A stretch of 64,000 nucleotides of DNA from positions 496,001 through 560,000 of the forward strand of contig NZ_ANIJ01000006.1 in NCBI RefSeq assembly GCF_000347035.1, given 5' to 3'. The position numbers and the translations under genes are program-made. Positions 48,428-56,466 of the stretch are shown here, in pieces; position 1 is the first letter of the stretch, and each line of letters opens with the position of its first letter. The DNA comes from Leptospira sp. B5-022. Lineage in GTDB: Bacteria > Spirochaetota > Leptospiria > Leptospirales > Leptospiraceae. The notes beneath the pieces were generated by a model. That model ran no database searches, was not told the DNA's origin, and saw nothing but the letters and a program-made list of their open reading frames with translations.

Positions 48428-48973
48428 ATGCCATCTAAGAAAAACGCATTACTGATCTCTTCCGCTTTTATTATAGTCGTTCTTATATTTATTTTTACTA
48501 AAAGCCAGACAGGAGCGACCCAATCCTCTTCCAAAAATGTTTTCTCGGAAGGGTTCTCTATGTTCTCCGGATTTATCGGTTTGGGAACTTCTTCTTCTCC
48601 TTATAACGAAGATAACGCGGTCGTATCTGCTTCTCTATTAAAGAGTGAAACTCCCGATAATCTATATTGGGTGGCCGTTGCTACTCCCCAAGACGCTGGA
48701 GAAAAAAAAGCACAGGAAGAACTTTTAGAACATTGGGCCACATTGTACGGAAAAATATACTCCGGAAAAGCGACCCGTAAAGAAATCGATGAATATTATA
48801 CCTCCCAGATAAAACTCCAGGAGGACCAACTGGAACTATTGCGCTTAATGGAAGAAAGATATCCGGAGCGCCTTGATGATGAAAAACGCAGAATGATCCT
48901 TGCCGGTAAAGAACTATACGGCACAAAGCTGAAAAACGTAACCGAAGAATACAAAAGACAAATAAACAAGTAA
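48428..48973 (+). CDS. Membrane-anchored helical protein, module copy 2
   Basis: This 181-residue paralogue of the protein at 43072 has the same layout: basic start (MPSKKN), one transmembrane helix (about residues 6-24), a Ser/Thr-rich linker and a helical domain with SSKNVFSEGFS, SETPDNLYWVAVATP, LYGKIYSGKATRKEIDEYY and EDQLELLRLMEERYPERL. The transmembrane and linker parts have diverged while the helical domain is conserved, which suggests that the helical domain carries the function. The partner gene begins 16 bases downstream. No known family is recognised. Confidence 0.7.
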   Translation: MPSKKNALLISSAFIIVVLIFIFTKSQTGATQSSSKNVFSEGFSMFSGFIGLGTSSSPYNEDNAVVSASLLKSETPDNLYWVAVATPQDAGEKKAQEELLEHWATLYGKIYSGKATRKEIDEYYTSQIKLQEDQLELLRLMEERYPERLDDEKRRMILAGKELYGTKLKNVTEEYKRQINK

Positions 48974-48989
48974 GTAGGGAGAGATACGT

Positions 48990-51212
48990 ATGAAAAGTCG
49001 GTCTTTTTTACGAGGGCCTGCGTTAGGCGTCGTATTCCTGGCTGTTTTTGCTACGAGTACGTCCGTTTTCGGCGATCCATATTGGGGAACATTTAAAAAG
49101 GATGGATGCAAATCCATTTTTCCGGGCAAACGCCAGTATTCCGCGATCCTTTACGGGATCCCATCAGGACAGAGTTGGGAAACAACCTGTGCGAATATGG
49201 GGGCGACCATTCTTGGCCAAACATTTACCAAACCTTCTCGTTGCGTAAATACGGGATTCAATATGTGGGGAGAATTCGATCTGATCGACGATTCTTGCGA
49301 AGCGAACTGGGCTGCACCGGACGAAGGCGGAATCTATAACTATACTCACAAGAATGACGGTTGTCAATCTTCCGGTACTTACGCAGGCAAAAGAAAGTAT
49401 TCATCACGTTTATGGAATATAGTCGGTGTGAGTTGGGAAGAAGCCTGCTCTAAAATGCCGATTACCATCGCAGGGAAAACTTATACAACTCCTCATCGTT
49501 GTGTAAACACCGGGGGTGCCACAGGAATGTGGGGTGAATGGTATGTTGCGGATTCTAGTTGTGAAACTGCTCCACAAACTTATTCCAGAGGAGCGAACGA
49601 TTCTCTCAAGAGAACCGGAACTCTGTCGGGCTACGTAGATCTTCATACTCACCCAATGGCACATTTAGGTTTTGGAGGAGTGATCTTCCACGGCTCTCCA
49701 TTCGGAGCACCTGCAACCGCACTAGCGGATTGCCCTAGCGTTTCCGACGAAGGACATTCGGCCGGACACTCTAGGGTAGAGGCTATCGTAAAAGACGATA
49801 TTATCGGAGCTTTACTAGGAACGGTTCGTCACGATAACCGAGGTTATAGCAGTTTCCCATATTGGCCGGCTAATAATAGTTACACTCACCAAACCATGTA
49901 TTATGAATGGATCAAACGCGCTTATGAAGGCGGGATGAGAGCCATGGTAGTACTCGCAGTAAACGGCGACTATATGTTCGGAGCAACGGATAACGGACTC
50001 CCGGACATCATCAAAGGGATAGCGATAGCTACCGATCCGGTCTATGACTTGAACGATATGAACACCTTGCGCCGCCAGACCCAAGCTGTGTATGATATGC
50101 AAGCTTGGATCGATGAACAAAGTGGTGGTCCAGGACAAGGTTGGTTCCGTATCGTAAAAACCCCAGCGGAAGCGCAAACTGTGATCTCCGGCGGTAAACT
50201 CGCCGTGGTCTTAGGTGCAGAAGTAGATTATCTGGTAGATTGTACCGGAAGCAACTGTAACGATTCCATGATCATACAAGGTGTTCAGGAACTTTACGAT
50301 CTCGGACTACGTTATGTGTTCCCGATCCACTTGAAAACAAACGGATTTGGCGGGGCGGGACTATATAATATCTTGGGAAGCGGGACAAAGTATGACTGTA
50401 AACATTACGGTCAAGATTGTAATACTGCTGGTCTAACCACTTACGGACAGAAGGTACTCAGAGAGTTGATGAAAAAAGGAATGATCATCGACGTGGGTCA
50501 TATGTCCGCAAAATCCTTGGATGGAGCTCTTACCTTTGCCGAGCAACAGTCTTATCCCGGTATCGTAACGGGTCACACCGGTGTATACGATATGGCAAAT
50601 AAGGGAAATCGACATGAGGCCAACCCGACAGGGGCAGCACTCAAACGTATCAGTACCTTGGGTGGAATGATCGGGCTAATTGTAGGACAAGGAAACCTGG
50701 AAGAGGTCAGTGAGTGGAGACAGAATAGCGACGGTTCTTATATCGCACACGCTTGCGGGGGAACTAGCCAGACATTCGCTCAGTCCTACCAATATCTCAA
50801 AAATCTAATAGGTGATCCTTCTTATGACGGTCGGATCGCTATCGGAACAGATTTTAACGGATTTGCTCATATGCCTGGCCCTCGTTATGGAACCCGTGCT
50901 TGCCCTGGCGGAACCTCCGTCATTGCACAACCGGAGGCTTCCAAAGTAGGATATCCATTCTCTCCGGATTCTTCCCTTAGATTAGCGGCAACTCTTGCTG
51001 CGAATCCTTCTATGGGAAAATACTCCTTCGGGAATCGTACATTCGACTTCAATACAGAAGGTGCGTCCCATATAGGGCTTATGCCTGACTTCTTTGAAGA
51101 CTTGAGACAACAGGGCTTAAAACGTTCCGATCTGGAACCTGTCTATAGATCCGCCGACTTCTTCACTACTATGTGGCAGAATGCGGTCAATAGGAGCGGA
51201 AGTATCCAGTAA
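48990..51212 (+). CDS. Secreted M19-like protein with two Cys-rich repeats, copy 2
   Basis: This 740-residue protein is a close paralogue of the product at 43638 along its whole length: signal peptide (cut near VFGDP), two four-cysteine repeats, and an M19-like domain with VDLHTHPM (His219/His221), VVLGAEVDYL, FPIHLKTN, VGHMS, TGHTG and IGTDFNG. All predicted metal and catalytic positions of copy 1 are kept. Differences lie mainly in surface-like positions. The gene has a GGGAGAG ribosome-binding site. Its downstream hairpin also has a GCCCGC stem, as behind copy 1. The two copies therefore look like a duplication of the whole unit. Confidence 0.75.
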   Translation: MKSRSFLRGPALGVVFLAVFATSTSVFGDPYWGTFKKDGCKSIFPGKRQYSAILYGIPSGQSWETTCANMGATILGQTFTKPSRCVNTGFNMWGEFDLIDDSCEANWAAPDEGGIYNYTHKNDGCQSSGTYAGKRKYSSRLWNIVGVSWEEACSKMPITIAGKTYTTPHRCVNTGGATGMWGEWYVADSSCETAPQTYSRGANDSLKRTGTLSGYVDLHTHPMAHLGFGGVIFHGSPFGAPATALADCPSVSDEGHSAGHSRVEAIVKDDIIGALLGTVRHDNRGYSSFPYWPANNSYTHQTMYYEWIKRAYEGGMRAMVVLAVNGDYMFGATDNGLPDIIKGIAIATDPVYDLNDMNTLRRQTQAVYDMQAWIDEQSGGPGQGWFRIVKTPAEAQTVISGGKLAVVLGAEVDYLVDCTGSNCNDSMIIQGVQELYDLGLRYVFPIHLKTNGFGGAGLYNILGSGTKYDCKHYGQDCNTAGLTTYGQKVLRELMKKGMIIDVGHMSAKSLDGALTFAEQQSYPGIVTGHTGVYDMANKGNRHEANPTGAALKRISTLGGMIGLIVGQGNLEEVSEWRQNSDGSYIAHACGGTSQTFAQSYQYLKNLIGDPSYDGRIAIGTDFNGFAHMPGPRYGTRACPGGTSVIAQPEASKVGYPFSPDSSLRLAATLAANPSMGKYSFGNRTFDFNTEGASHIGLMPDFFEDLRQQGLKRSDLEPVYRSADFFTTMWQNAVNRSGSIQ

Positions 51213-51218
51213 TTAAAG

Positions 51219-51246
51219 AAAGGCCCGCCACCAAAGCGGGCCTTTT
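51219..51246 (+). terminator. Terminator after module copy 2
   Basis: AAAGGCCCGC and GCGGGCCTTT form a 10-bp stem around a 7-base loop, followed by a T-run. Confidence 0.88.
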
Positions 51247-51331
51247 TGTATCTGTAGGTCCAAAATAAAAAGTTGGGTCCTTGGAACGAATAAAGAAGAA
51301 TAGGTTCTAAGATACGAAGAGTTTATTTTTC

Positions 51332-51811
51332 ATGCGGTTATTATTGGGCCCAAAAACTCTATTTTTTTCCTTCTTCCTCGTCTTTATTGTAGCTTGTTCC
51401 AATGGAGACACGGATTCCACAGATGACACTGCAGCAAGCCTTTTGTATTCCGCTTATGGAGCCAGTTTTACTCCTGTACCTATCGGCGGTTGTGCGGATT
51501 CCGCGGTCCCTTCTATCGTTACGGGAGGGTCGAATACTTTCTCCGGGGCCAGTTATTACTATTATTTCTATTCTTTTACCGGAAACGGCGCAACAAATAC
51601 CTTCAACGTTAGTTTTACAAGTGGGGAAGCCGATCTATGGATCGGTGCGGAGAATGCTGTACTAATCCCAACGGATTTTAGTCAGGTAGAAGTTAGAAGT
51701 GAAAATATCGGAACCGAATCGTATTCCGCATTAAGTACCACAAACGGTTCTACCCGTTGTTTGGTCATTCCAGTCACGGATGCTGGGACAATTACCTTGT
51801 CCGTTCAATGA
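51332..51811 (+). CDS. Putative lipoprotein with beta-rich domain
   Basis: The 159-residue protein has a signal peptide with the lipobox-like FIVACS, so it is probably lipidated at about Cys22. The mature part is Ser/Thr/Tyr-rich, with strands such as SYYYYFYSFTGNGATNTFNVSFTSGEADLWIG in pattern (aromatic run, then 'F.V.F..G.ADLW'). This recalls pre-peptidase C-terminal or related jellyroll domains. The match is weak and no function is claimed. Two cysteines (GGCADS and TRCLV) may form a disulfide. Confidence 0.65.
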   Translation: MRLLLGPKTLFFSFFLVFIVACSNGDTDSTDDTAASLLYSAYGASFTPVPIGGCADSAVPSIVTGGSNTFSGASYYYYFYSFTGNGATNTFNVSFTSGEADLWIGAENAVLIPTDFSQVEVRSENIGTESYSALSTTNGSTRCLVIPVTDAGTITLSVQ

Positions 51812-51837
51812 ATTTGGGATCACAGTTTAATAAATAA

Positions 51838-51865
51838 TTGACAATCGCTTTTGCAGCCTTATCTT
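51838..51865 (+). promoter_or_regulatory. Candidate promoter of the membrane protein gene at 51898
   Basis: A perfect TTGACA (51838-51843) and TATCTT (51860-51865) are 16 bases apart, with the gene start 32 bases behind. An AAGGAGC ribosome-binding site follows (51883-51889). Confidence 0.55.
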
Positions 51866-51897
51866 TCCGTTCCCAGATCCATTAAGGAGCAAAACGG

Positions 51898-52515
51898 ATG
51901 TCGACAGGCGAACCACTAAGTATAGTAGGTATCATTAAAAACAGCATTGAATTGGGCTTAAAAAACTTCATACCCCTATTTATTGCGTTTATTCTTTGGG
52001 TATTAACGGTTTGGATACCGTATTTGAACGTTGGAACATCGATCGGATTATTTGTCCTAATCCCGATCAAAATAGGAAAAGGAGAGTCCTTTTCACCTAT
52101 GGATATCTTTAATAAAGAAAATAGAAAGTATATAGGTGAATTTTTTCTAACCGTGGGTTTTGTGATGCTTGGTTTTTATGCCGGAATACTTTTCTTTATT
52201 ATTCCTGCATTTGTAATCGGCGTGGCATGGGGACAAGCTACTTTTCTACTTTTCGATAAGGGTCTCGATCCGATCCAAGCGATCAAAAAGAGCAATGAGA
52301 TCACTTACGGTAAAAAATGGATTATCTTCTTAGGTTCATTAGCATTGGTGATCTGCTTAATTATAGCGGCTTTCATTCTTGGTTTTATCTCTGGACTTAT
52401 AAGCGAATACTTAACGTATTTAATACTTTTCGTGATCTATGTAACCTTCTTTCCGATCGTTATTGCGTCTCACGGATACATTTATAATACTCTTATAAAA
52501 GAAGCAGGATTATAA
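51898..52515 (+). CDS. Polytopic membrane protein of unknown function
   Basis: This 205-residue protein is preceded by a strong AAGGAGC ribosome-binding site. It has about five hydrophobic segments (around residues 22-40, 45-58, 85-110, 140-165 and 170-190). The segment GQATFLLFDKGLDPIQAIKKSNEITYGKKW resembles the glycerophosphodiester-phosphodiesterase membrane domain/DUF975-type proteins, in which a conserved amphipathic loop has 'a..aL..S...t.g..w'. I assign no function. It is followed by a strong bidirectional terminator. Confidence 0.6.
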   Translation: MSTGEPLSIVGIIKNSIELGLKNFIPLFIAFILWVLTVWIPYLNVGTSIGLFVLIPIKIGKGESFSPMDIFNKENRKYIGEFFLTVGFVMLGFYAGILFFIIPAFVIGVAWGQATFLLFDKGLDPIQAIKKSNEITYGKKWIIFLGSLALVICLIIAAFILGFISGLISEYLTYLILFVIYVTFFPIVIASHGYIYNTLIKEAGL

Positions 52516-52523
52516 TTTATACA

Positions 52524-52554
52524 AAAAAGGCGCCGAACTTAGGCGCCTTTTTTT
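52524..52554. terminator. Bidirectional terminator between 51898 gene and xseB
   Basis: AAAAAAGGCGCC and GGCGCCTTTTTTT pair around a short AACTTA-type loop. It lies between convergent genes and can work in both directions. Confidence 0.9.
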
Positions 52555-52575
52555 CTTATAAAAAATTCCAAGATC

Positions 52576-52863
52576 TTAAAACAATTCATCATCGTCCGAC
52601 GGAGGAGACGCCGCTCTGGAAGAAGATTCCGATTTAGGACTTGCGGTCTTTTTTTGGGTTTCTCCGCTTCCCGATTTGGAAAGATATTCTATTTTTCCTT
52701 CCGCTTCCGCGAGAATGGCCTGGCAAAGGATCTTAAGTTCCATTCCTCTTTCATAAGATTTGATGGATTCTTCCAGGGTCAATTGTCCTCTTTCCAAATT
52801 CTCCGCAATCTGCTCTAATTCGGTTAGGGCCTGTTCAAAACTGATTTCCGTTTTTTTGCTCAT
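52576..52863 (-). CDS. xseB: Exodeoxyribonuclease VII small subunit
   Basis: This 95-residue protein has the conserved [36 protein letters not shown] pattern of XseB (for example [18 protein letters not shown]) and a low-complexity Ser/Pro/Lys tail (about residues 62-95). Multiple small subunits bind one XseA to form exonuclease VII, which degrades single-stranded DNA. The start overlaps the xseA stop by four bases. Confidence 0.95.
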   Translation of the reverse strand: MSKKTEISFEQALTELEQIAENLERGQLTLEESIKSYERGMELKILCQAILAEAEGKIEYLSKSGSGETQKKTASPKSESSSRAASPPSDDDELF

Positions 52864-54137
52864 TTTATTTCACCTTGGTAAGAAACCCGAATCCTACCTT
52901 CCGCCAATATGACCTCTAGTTCTTCCTCTTTCTCCAATTGAACCGGAGATGTAACGACTTTTTTTCCTTTCTTACGAACCACGGAATATCCTCTTTTTAA
53001 GGTTCCCAAAGGAGAAAATCCATCCAGCTTTCCGGATAATAGTTGGAACTCCTTCTTCTTTCTTTCCAACTGGGATTTAAAGGAAGTAAGAAGTCCATTC
53101 GATACCGGACTAAATTTATTCTGGGCGCCCATCAAATAGTTTTTTCCCAATAGATGGATCCTGGAATTGATCTCATCCAATTGAAGGATTCGATCGTTCA
53201 GCATGGATCTAGGATCTAAAAATGCCTTTTTATTCGTAAGTATTCGAAGCTTTTCTTTCAAATTGCCCGCCTGATTTTTTAAAGCGGTTTTGAGTCGAAC
53301 TTCGAATTCTGCAAGTCCCGACTCCACTAGTTCCATTTCGGGCACAGCCATTTCTGCAGCCGCTGTAGGGGTAGGTGCAAAATGGTCCGCTGCCAGATCG
53401 GAAAGAACGGAATCTATCTGGTGACCCACTGCGGAAATAATAGGAACTCTACTCCCGGCAAATGTAAGTACCACTTTTTCGTCGTTAAACGCCATTAAGT
53501 CTTCCGTACTTCCGCCGCCCCGACCTGCAATGATCAAATCCACATCCCACTTAGGATCGTTTAAAAGATTGATCGCGGAAATAATGGACTCAGGTGCTCC
53601 GTCTCCTTGCACAAGACAAGGAGAGATTAGAATATCTATATTAGGAAATCTTTGTTTAGATATACGGATAATATCTTCGATTGCCGCCCCAGTCGGAGAG
53701 GTAGCCACTCCGATCCTCCAAGGAAATGCGGGAAGTTTTCGTTTTCTTTCCGGATCGAATACACCCTGGGCGGCGAGTTTTCTTTTTAATTCTTCTATCT
53801 GGAGGAGAAGATCGCCTTGACCCAATTCTTCTACTTTAGAAATATTTAAATTATACTGACCCCTAGGTTCGTAAACGGAAATTCCTCCGAACGCTTTGAT
53901 CTCCATTCCGTTCTCTAGAGGTTTCCCTTTATATCTTCCGTTGCTATAAGAAAAAAACGTACAAGCGATCAGGGACTTAGCGTCTTTTAAGTTAAAATAA
54001 ATATGACCTTGGTGGGACTTAGAATAATTTGAGATCTCTCCTTGGATCCAGATATTTCGGAGAATATCCGGCCCCGTCAGAAGTTGTTTAACGATAGAAT
54101 TAATCTCTGAAACTGAGTATGTTTTTGTTTCTTCCAT
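52860..54137 (-). CDS. xseA: Exodeoxyribonuclease VII large subunit
   Basis: The 425-residue protein starts with an OB-fold domain ([24 protein letters not shown]). The catalytic core follows ([66 protein letters not shown]), then a helical region and a C-terminal [14 protein letters not shown] segment ([12 protein letters not shown]). XseA and XseB overlap and are co-translated. The permease gene at 54144 lies just upstream. Confidence 0.96.
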   Translation of the reverse strand: MEETKTYSVSEINSIVKQLLTGPDILRNIWIQGEISNYSKSHQGHIYFNLKDAKSLIACTFFSYSNGRYKGKPLENGMEIKAFGGISVYEPRGQYNLNISKVEELGQGDLLLQIEELKRKLAAQGVFDPERKRKLPAFPWRIGVATSPTGAAIEDIIRISKQRFPNIDILISPCLVQGDGAPESIISAINLLNDPKWDVDLIIAGRGGGSTEDLMAFNDEKVVLTFAGSRVPIISAVGHQIDSVLSDLAADHFAPTPTAAAEMAVPEMELVESGLAEFEVRLKTALKNQAGNLKEKLRILTNKKAFLDPRSMLNDRILQLDEINSRIHLLGKNYLMGAQNKFSPVSNGLLTSFKSQLERKKKEFQLLSGKLDGFSPLGTLKRGYSVVRKKGKKVVTSPVQLEKEEELEVILAEGRIRVSYQGEIK

Positions 54138-54143
54138 CAGAAA

Positions 54144-55256
54144 TTAACTGGCGAAAAAGTCTTTTCTATATAATTTCCAGAAATCCCAAAGGATCACAAC
54201 CATAGTAACCGCAACCGGTCCAAGAACCAATCCCATGATCCCAAACTCTTGGATCCCTCCAATCAAGGACAAAAATATCAACAAAGGATGTATCCTAAGT
54301 TTTTTGTCCAGCATCTTAGGTTTTACAACATTTTCCAGAACGATATACAAGGTTAGACCCATTACCATAAATAAGCTAGCACCTATGATATTATTCTCTA
54401 TGAACATTAAATAAAGTCCGATCGGCAACCAAACCACCGAAGTTCCGATCACAGGGATCAAAGAGAAAAATGCCGCAAGACTCGCATATAAGAATGGGTT
54501 GGAAATTTTTGCGAATAAAAGAAGAATATAAACGCCTGCACCTTGCATAATGGAGACAATTAGATTTCCTTTAAATACGGTCTGTACAGCCGAAGCGACC
54601 TTCCTTCCCACTTGTTCTTCCACCTCGGTGGAGAAAGGCAGATTGTCCAAAATGAATCTTTCGATCTTTCTTCCGTCTTGGTAAAAAAAGAACAAAAGTA
54701 AAAGTGAGAAGAATAGATTCATGATGATCCCGGCGGGAAGATCGATGGAACCTAGAATAAAAGAAGAAGCGTTACTTAAAACTGCATATAAACTATCCAA
54801 GTTTAGGATATCGATATAATTCTTAGCAAACTCTCCGTAAATTTCAGGAAGTTTTACCCAAAAAAAAGGATTATCCGTAAAAAGATCGGTGAGAATATTC
54901 AAGCTCATGATCGTATCTATGATCTTATCTTCCGAAAGAGAGATACGGATCTTAAATAGAATGGAGAGAGATTCTTCGATCAGAGTACGGATCATAAAAT
55001 AAGAAGGTAAAATTACGATCATACAAACCGAGCCGATCATGATCCAAGGAGCCAATGGTTCGAACCTGGGACCTACTAATCTTCTTAATTGTTTGTATTG
55101 TTTTCGTGTGGCTAAGTATAAGATCAAAGCGACAAGAGCGGAATAAAAATAGGGCCTTAAAACGACAAAAAGTAACATTCCAGTCCCTATGCAGAATATT
55201 CCGAGGACCAGATTAAAAAGTTTTCGGTTGGTTTCCTGTCCTTCTTTCGGGGACAT
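54144..55256 (-). CDS. AI-2E (PerM) family membrane transporter
   Basis: This is a membrane protein of about 370 residues with seven to eight hydrophobic segments. It shows the family phrases FFYQDGRKIERFILDNLPF, ASLAAFFSLIPVIGTSVVWLPIG and IVLENVVKPKMLDKKLRIHPLLIFLSLIGG, typical of AI-2E/PerM proteins. Some members export autoinducer or move sodium and protons; the substrate here is unknown. ATG 55256 is preferred over an adjacent TTG. It starts at the stop of the exported protein gene. Confidence 0.88.
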   Translation of the reverse strand: MSPKEGQETNRKLFNLVLGIFCIGTGMLLFVVLRPYFYSALVALILYLATRKQYKQLRRLVGPRFEPLAPWIMIGSVCMIVILPSYFMIRTLIEESLSILFKIRISLSEDKIIDTIMSLNILTDLFTDNPFFWVKLPEIYGEFAKNYIDILNLDSLYAVLSNASSFILGSIDLPAGIIMNLFFSLLLLFFFYQDGRKIERFILDNLPFSTEVEEQVGRKVASAVQTVFKGNLIVSIMQGAGVYILLLFAKISNPFLYASLAAFFSLIPVIGTSVVWLPIGLYLMFIENNIIGASLFMVMGLTLYIVLENVVKPKMLDKKLRIHPLLIFLSLIGGIQEFGIMGLVLGPVAVTMVVILWDFWKLYRKDFFAS

Positions 55257-55774
55257 CAAAATCCTCCGTTCGTGGTTTTCTGGAATAATTTTACGATACT
55301 TCCTTTTTCGTCCGAATGGATGGTGATCGCTAAAATTTTATGCCGAAGAACATCCACCAAATATAAACTTTTCTCCTCCGATTTTTGGCTCTGTAAAATT
55401 TTATGACCGAAACTGGAGATCAAATATTCGTAATATCTCTCCATCGTAGTTTTTGGAAGAGTAGTTTTAAAAACTACAACTGCTTCCTTATTTTCCAGGA
55501 GACGATCCGCTTTCAATTCGGTAAAAAACAATACTTCCGAATCGTCCGGAACAAAATTGCTCGGAATGGAAGAAGGGGCCTTGTAAGGTTTTTCTACGAT
55601 AGTGAGTTGATTATGCCTAAAAATTTTAGGTCTGTCCCTGACCTTTTTGACCTTTACCGGGTCCGGACTCATCAAATCGGGCAATTTTGGTTCCTGAGAA
55701 AAAAGAGAAACATTCCCGATCAGTAAAAAGATCAGAACCGAACCGAGGACTTGCGAGAAACTACGGCCTTCCAC
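55256..55774 (-). CDS. Exported protein of unknown function
   Basis: The 172-residue protein has a hydrophobic N-terminal segment (SVLIFLLIGNVSLFSQ) that looks like a signal peptide, then a proline- and lysine-rich stretch and a mixed alpha/beta domain with LPKTTMERYYEYLISSFG-type text. I recognise no family. The start is a GTG at 55774. Its stop overlaps the permease start, so the two are probably co-transcribed. Confidence 0.55.
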   Translation of the reverse strand: MEGRSFSQVLGSVLIFLLIGNVSLFSQEPKLPDLMSPDPVKVKKVRDRPKIFRHNQLTIVEKPYKAPSSIPSNFVPDDSEVLFFTELKADRLLENKEAVVVFKTTLPKTTMERYYEYLISSFGHKILQSQKSEEKSLYLVDVLRHKILAITIHSDEKGSIVKLFQKTTNGGF

Positions 55775-55821
55775 GAAATTTAGTTGAATCTAACGCTTCC
55801 CCCTTGACAATCCTTTTCTAG

Positions 55822-56466
55822 ATGCAATTCGCCGGATTCGATTTTTATATCCAAACACTATTGGATTGGGTATCCGGTCTGCCAAGTGCCTTGGTCTGGT
55901 TTTTTTTCGCATTTTCCAATTTTACCGAAAACGTTTTCCCTCCTTGGCCGGGAGATACTGTGACTGCATTCGGAGGATTTTTACTCGCGAGAGGTGCTTT
56001 AAGTTTTTGGGAGTTGGTTTCAAGCACTTTGGTTGGAAACCTTGCAGGCGCCTGGGTCATGTATGCATTCGGCCACAAACTATTGGAATGGCTGAAGAAT
56101 AAAAATTTCCCGTTCAAATCGGAACTCTACAACGAAGAATCTATTCAAAAGACCTTGGATTGGTTTTCCAGGAATGGGGTAGTCGTAGTTCTCTTTTCCA
56201 GATTCTCCGCAGGAATTCGATTTTTTGTTTCTATCGTAGCAGGGATGGTGGATATGAAACCGATTTGGTTTTTTTCCGCATTTACCTTAGCAGTTACGAT
56301 ATGGTGCGGGATACTGATCTATGGCGGATTTTATTTAGGTTCTCATTGGGAGAAGGTGCTGGAATTTTTAGCTCTGTATAATAAAATTTTTACCACATTC
56401 TTCGTAACCGCGGTTCTTGGCTTTATCATCTACAAAAAGGTTTTTGAAAAACGAAAACAAGCCTAG
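55822..56466 (+). CDS. DedA family membrane protein
   Basis: This 214-residue polytopic protein has the DedA/VTT-domain features: ENVFPPWPGDTVTAFGGFLLA, the GNLAGAWVMYAFGH segment, and FSRFSAGIRFFVSIVAGMVDM, corresponding to the conserved 'R.iP..R...s..aG' arch. DedA proteins are flippases or transporters of undecaprenyl phosphate or phospholipid. The stop overlaps the end of the convergent App1-like gene by four bases. A TTGACA hexamer just upstream has no suitable -10. Confidence 0.9.
   Translation: MQFAGFDFYIQTLLDWVSGLPSALVWFFFAFSNFTENVFPPWPGDTVTAFGGFLLARGALSFWELVSSTLVGNLAGAWVMYAFGHKLLEWLKNKNFPFKSELYNEESIQKTLDWFSRNGVVVVLFSRFSAGIRFFVSIVAGMVDMKPIWFFSAFTLAVTIWCGILIYGGFYLGSHWEKVLEFLALYNKIFTTFFVTAVLGFIIYKKVFEKRKQA

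Noticed and set aside
55804..55809. TTGACA hexamer as a promoter for the DedA gene
   Set aside because: The start codon follows after 12 bases, so a correctly spaced -10 would lie inside the gene, where none is visible.
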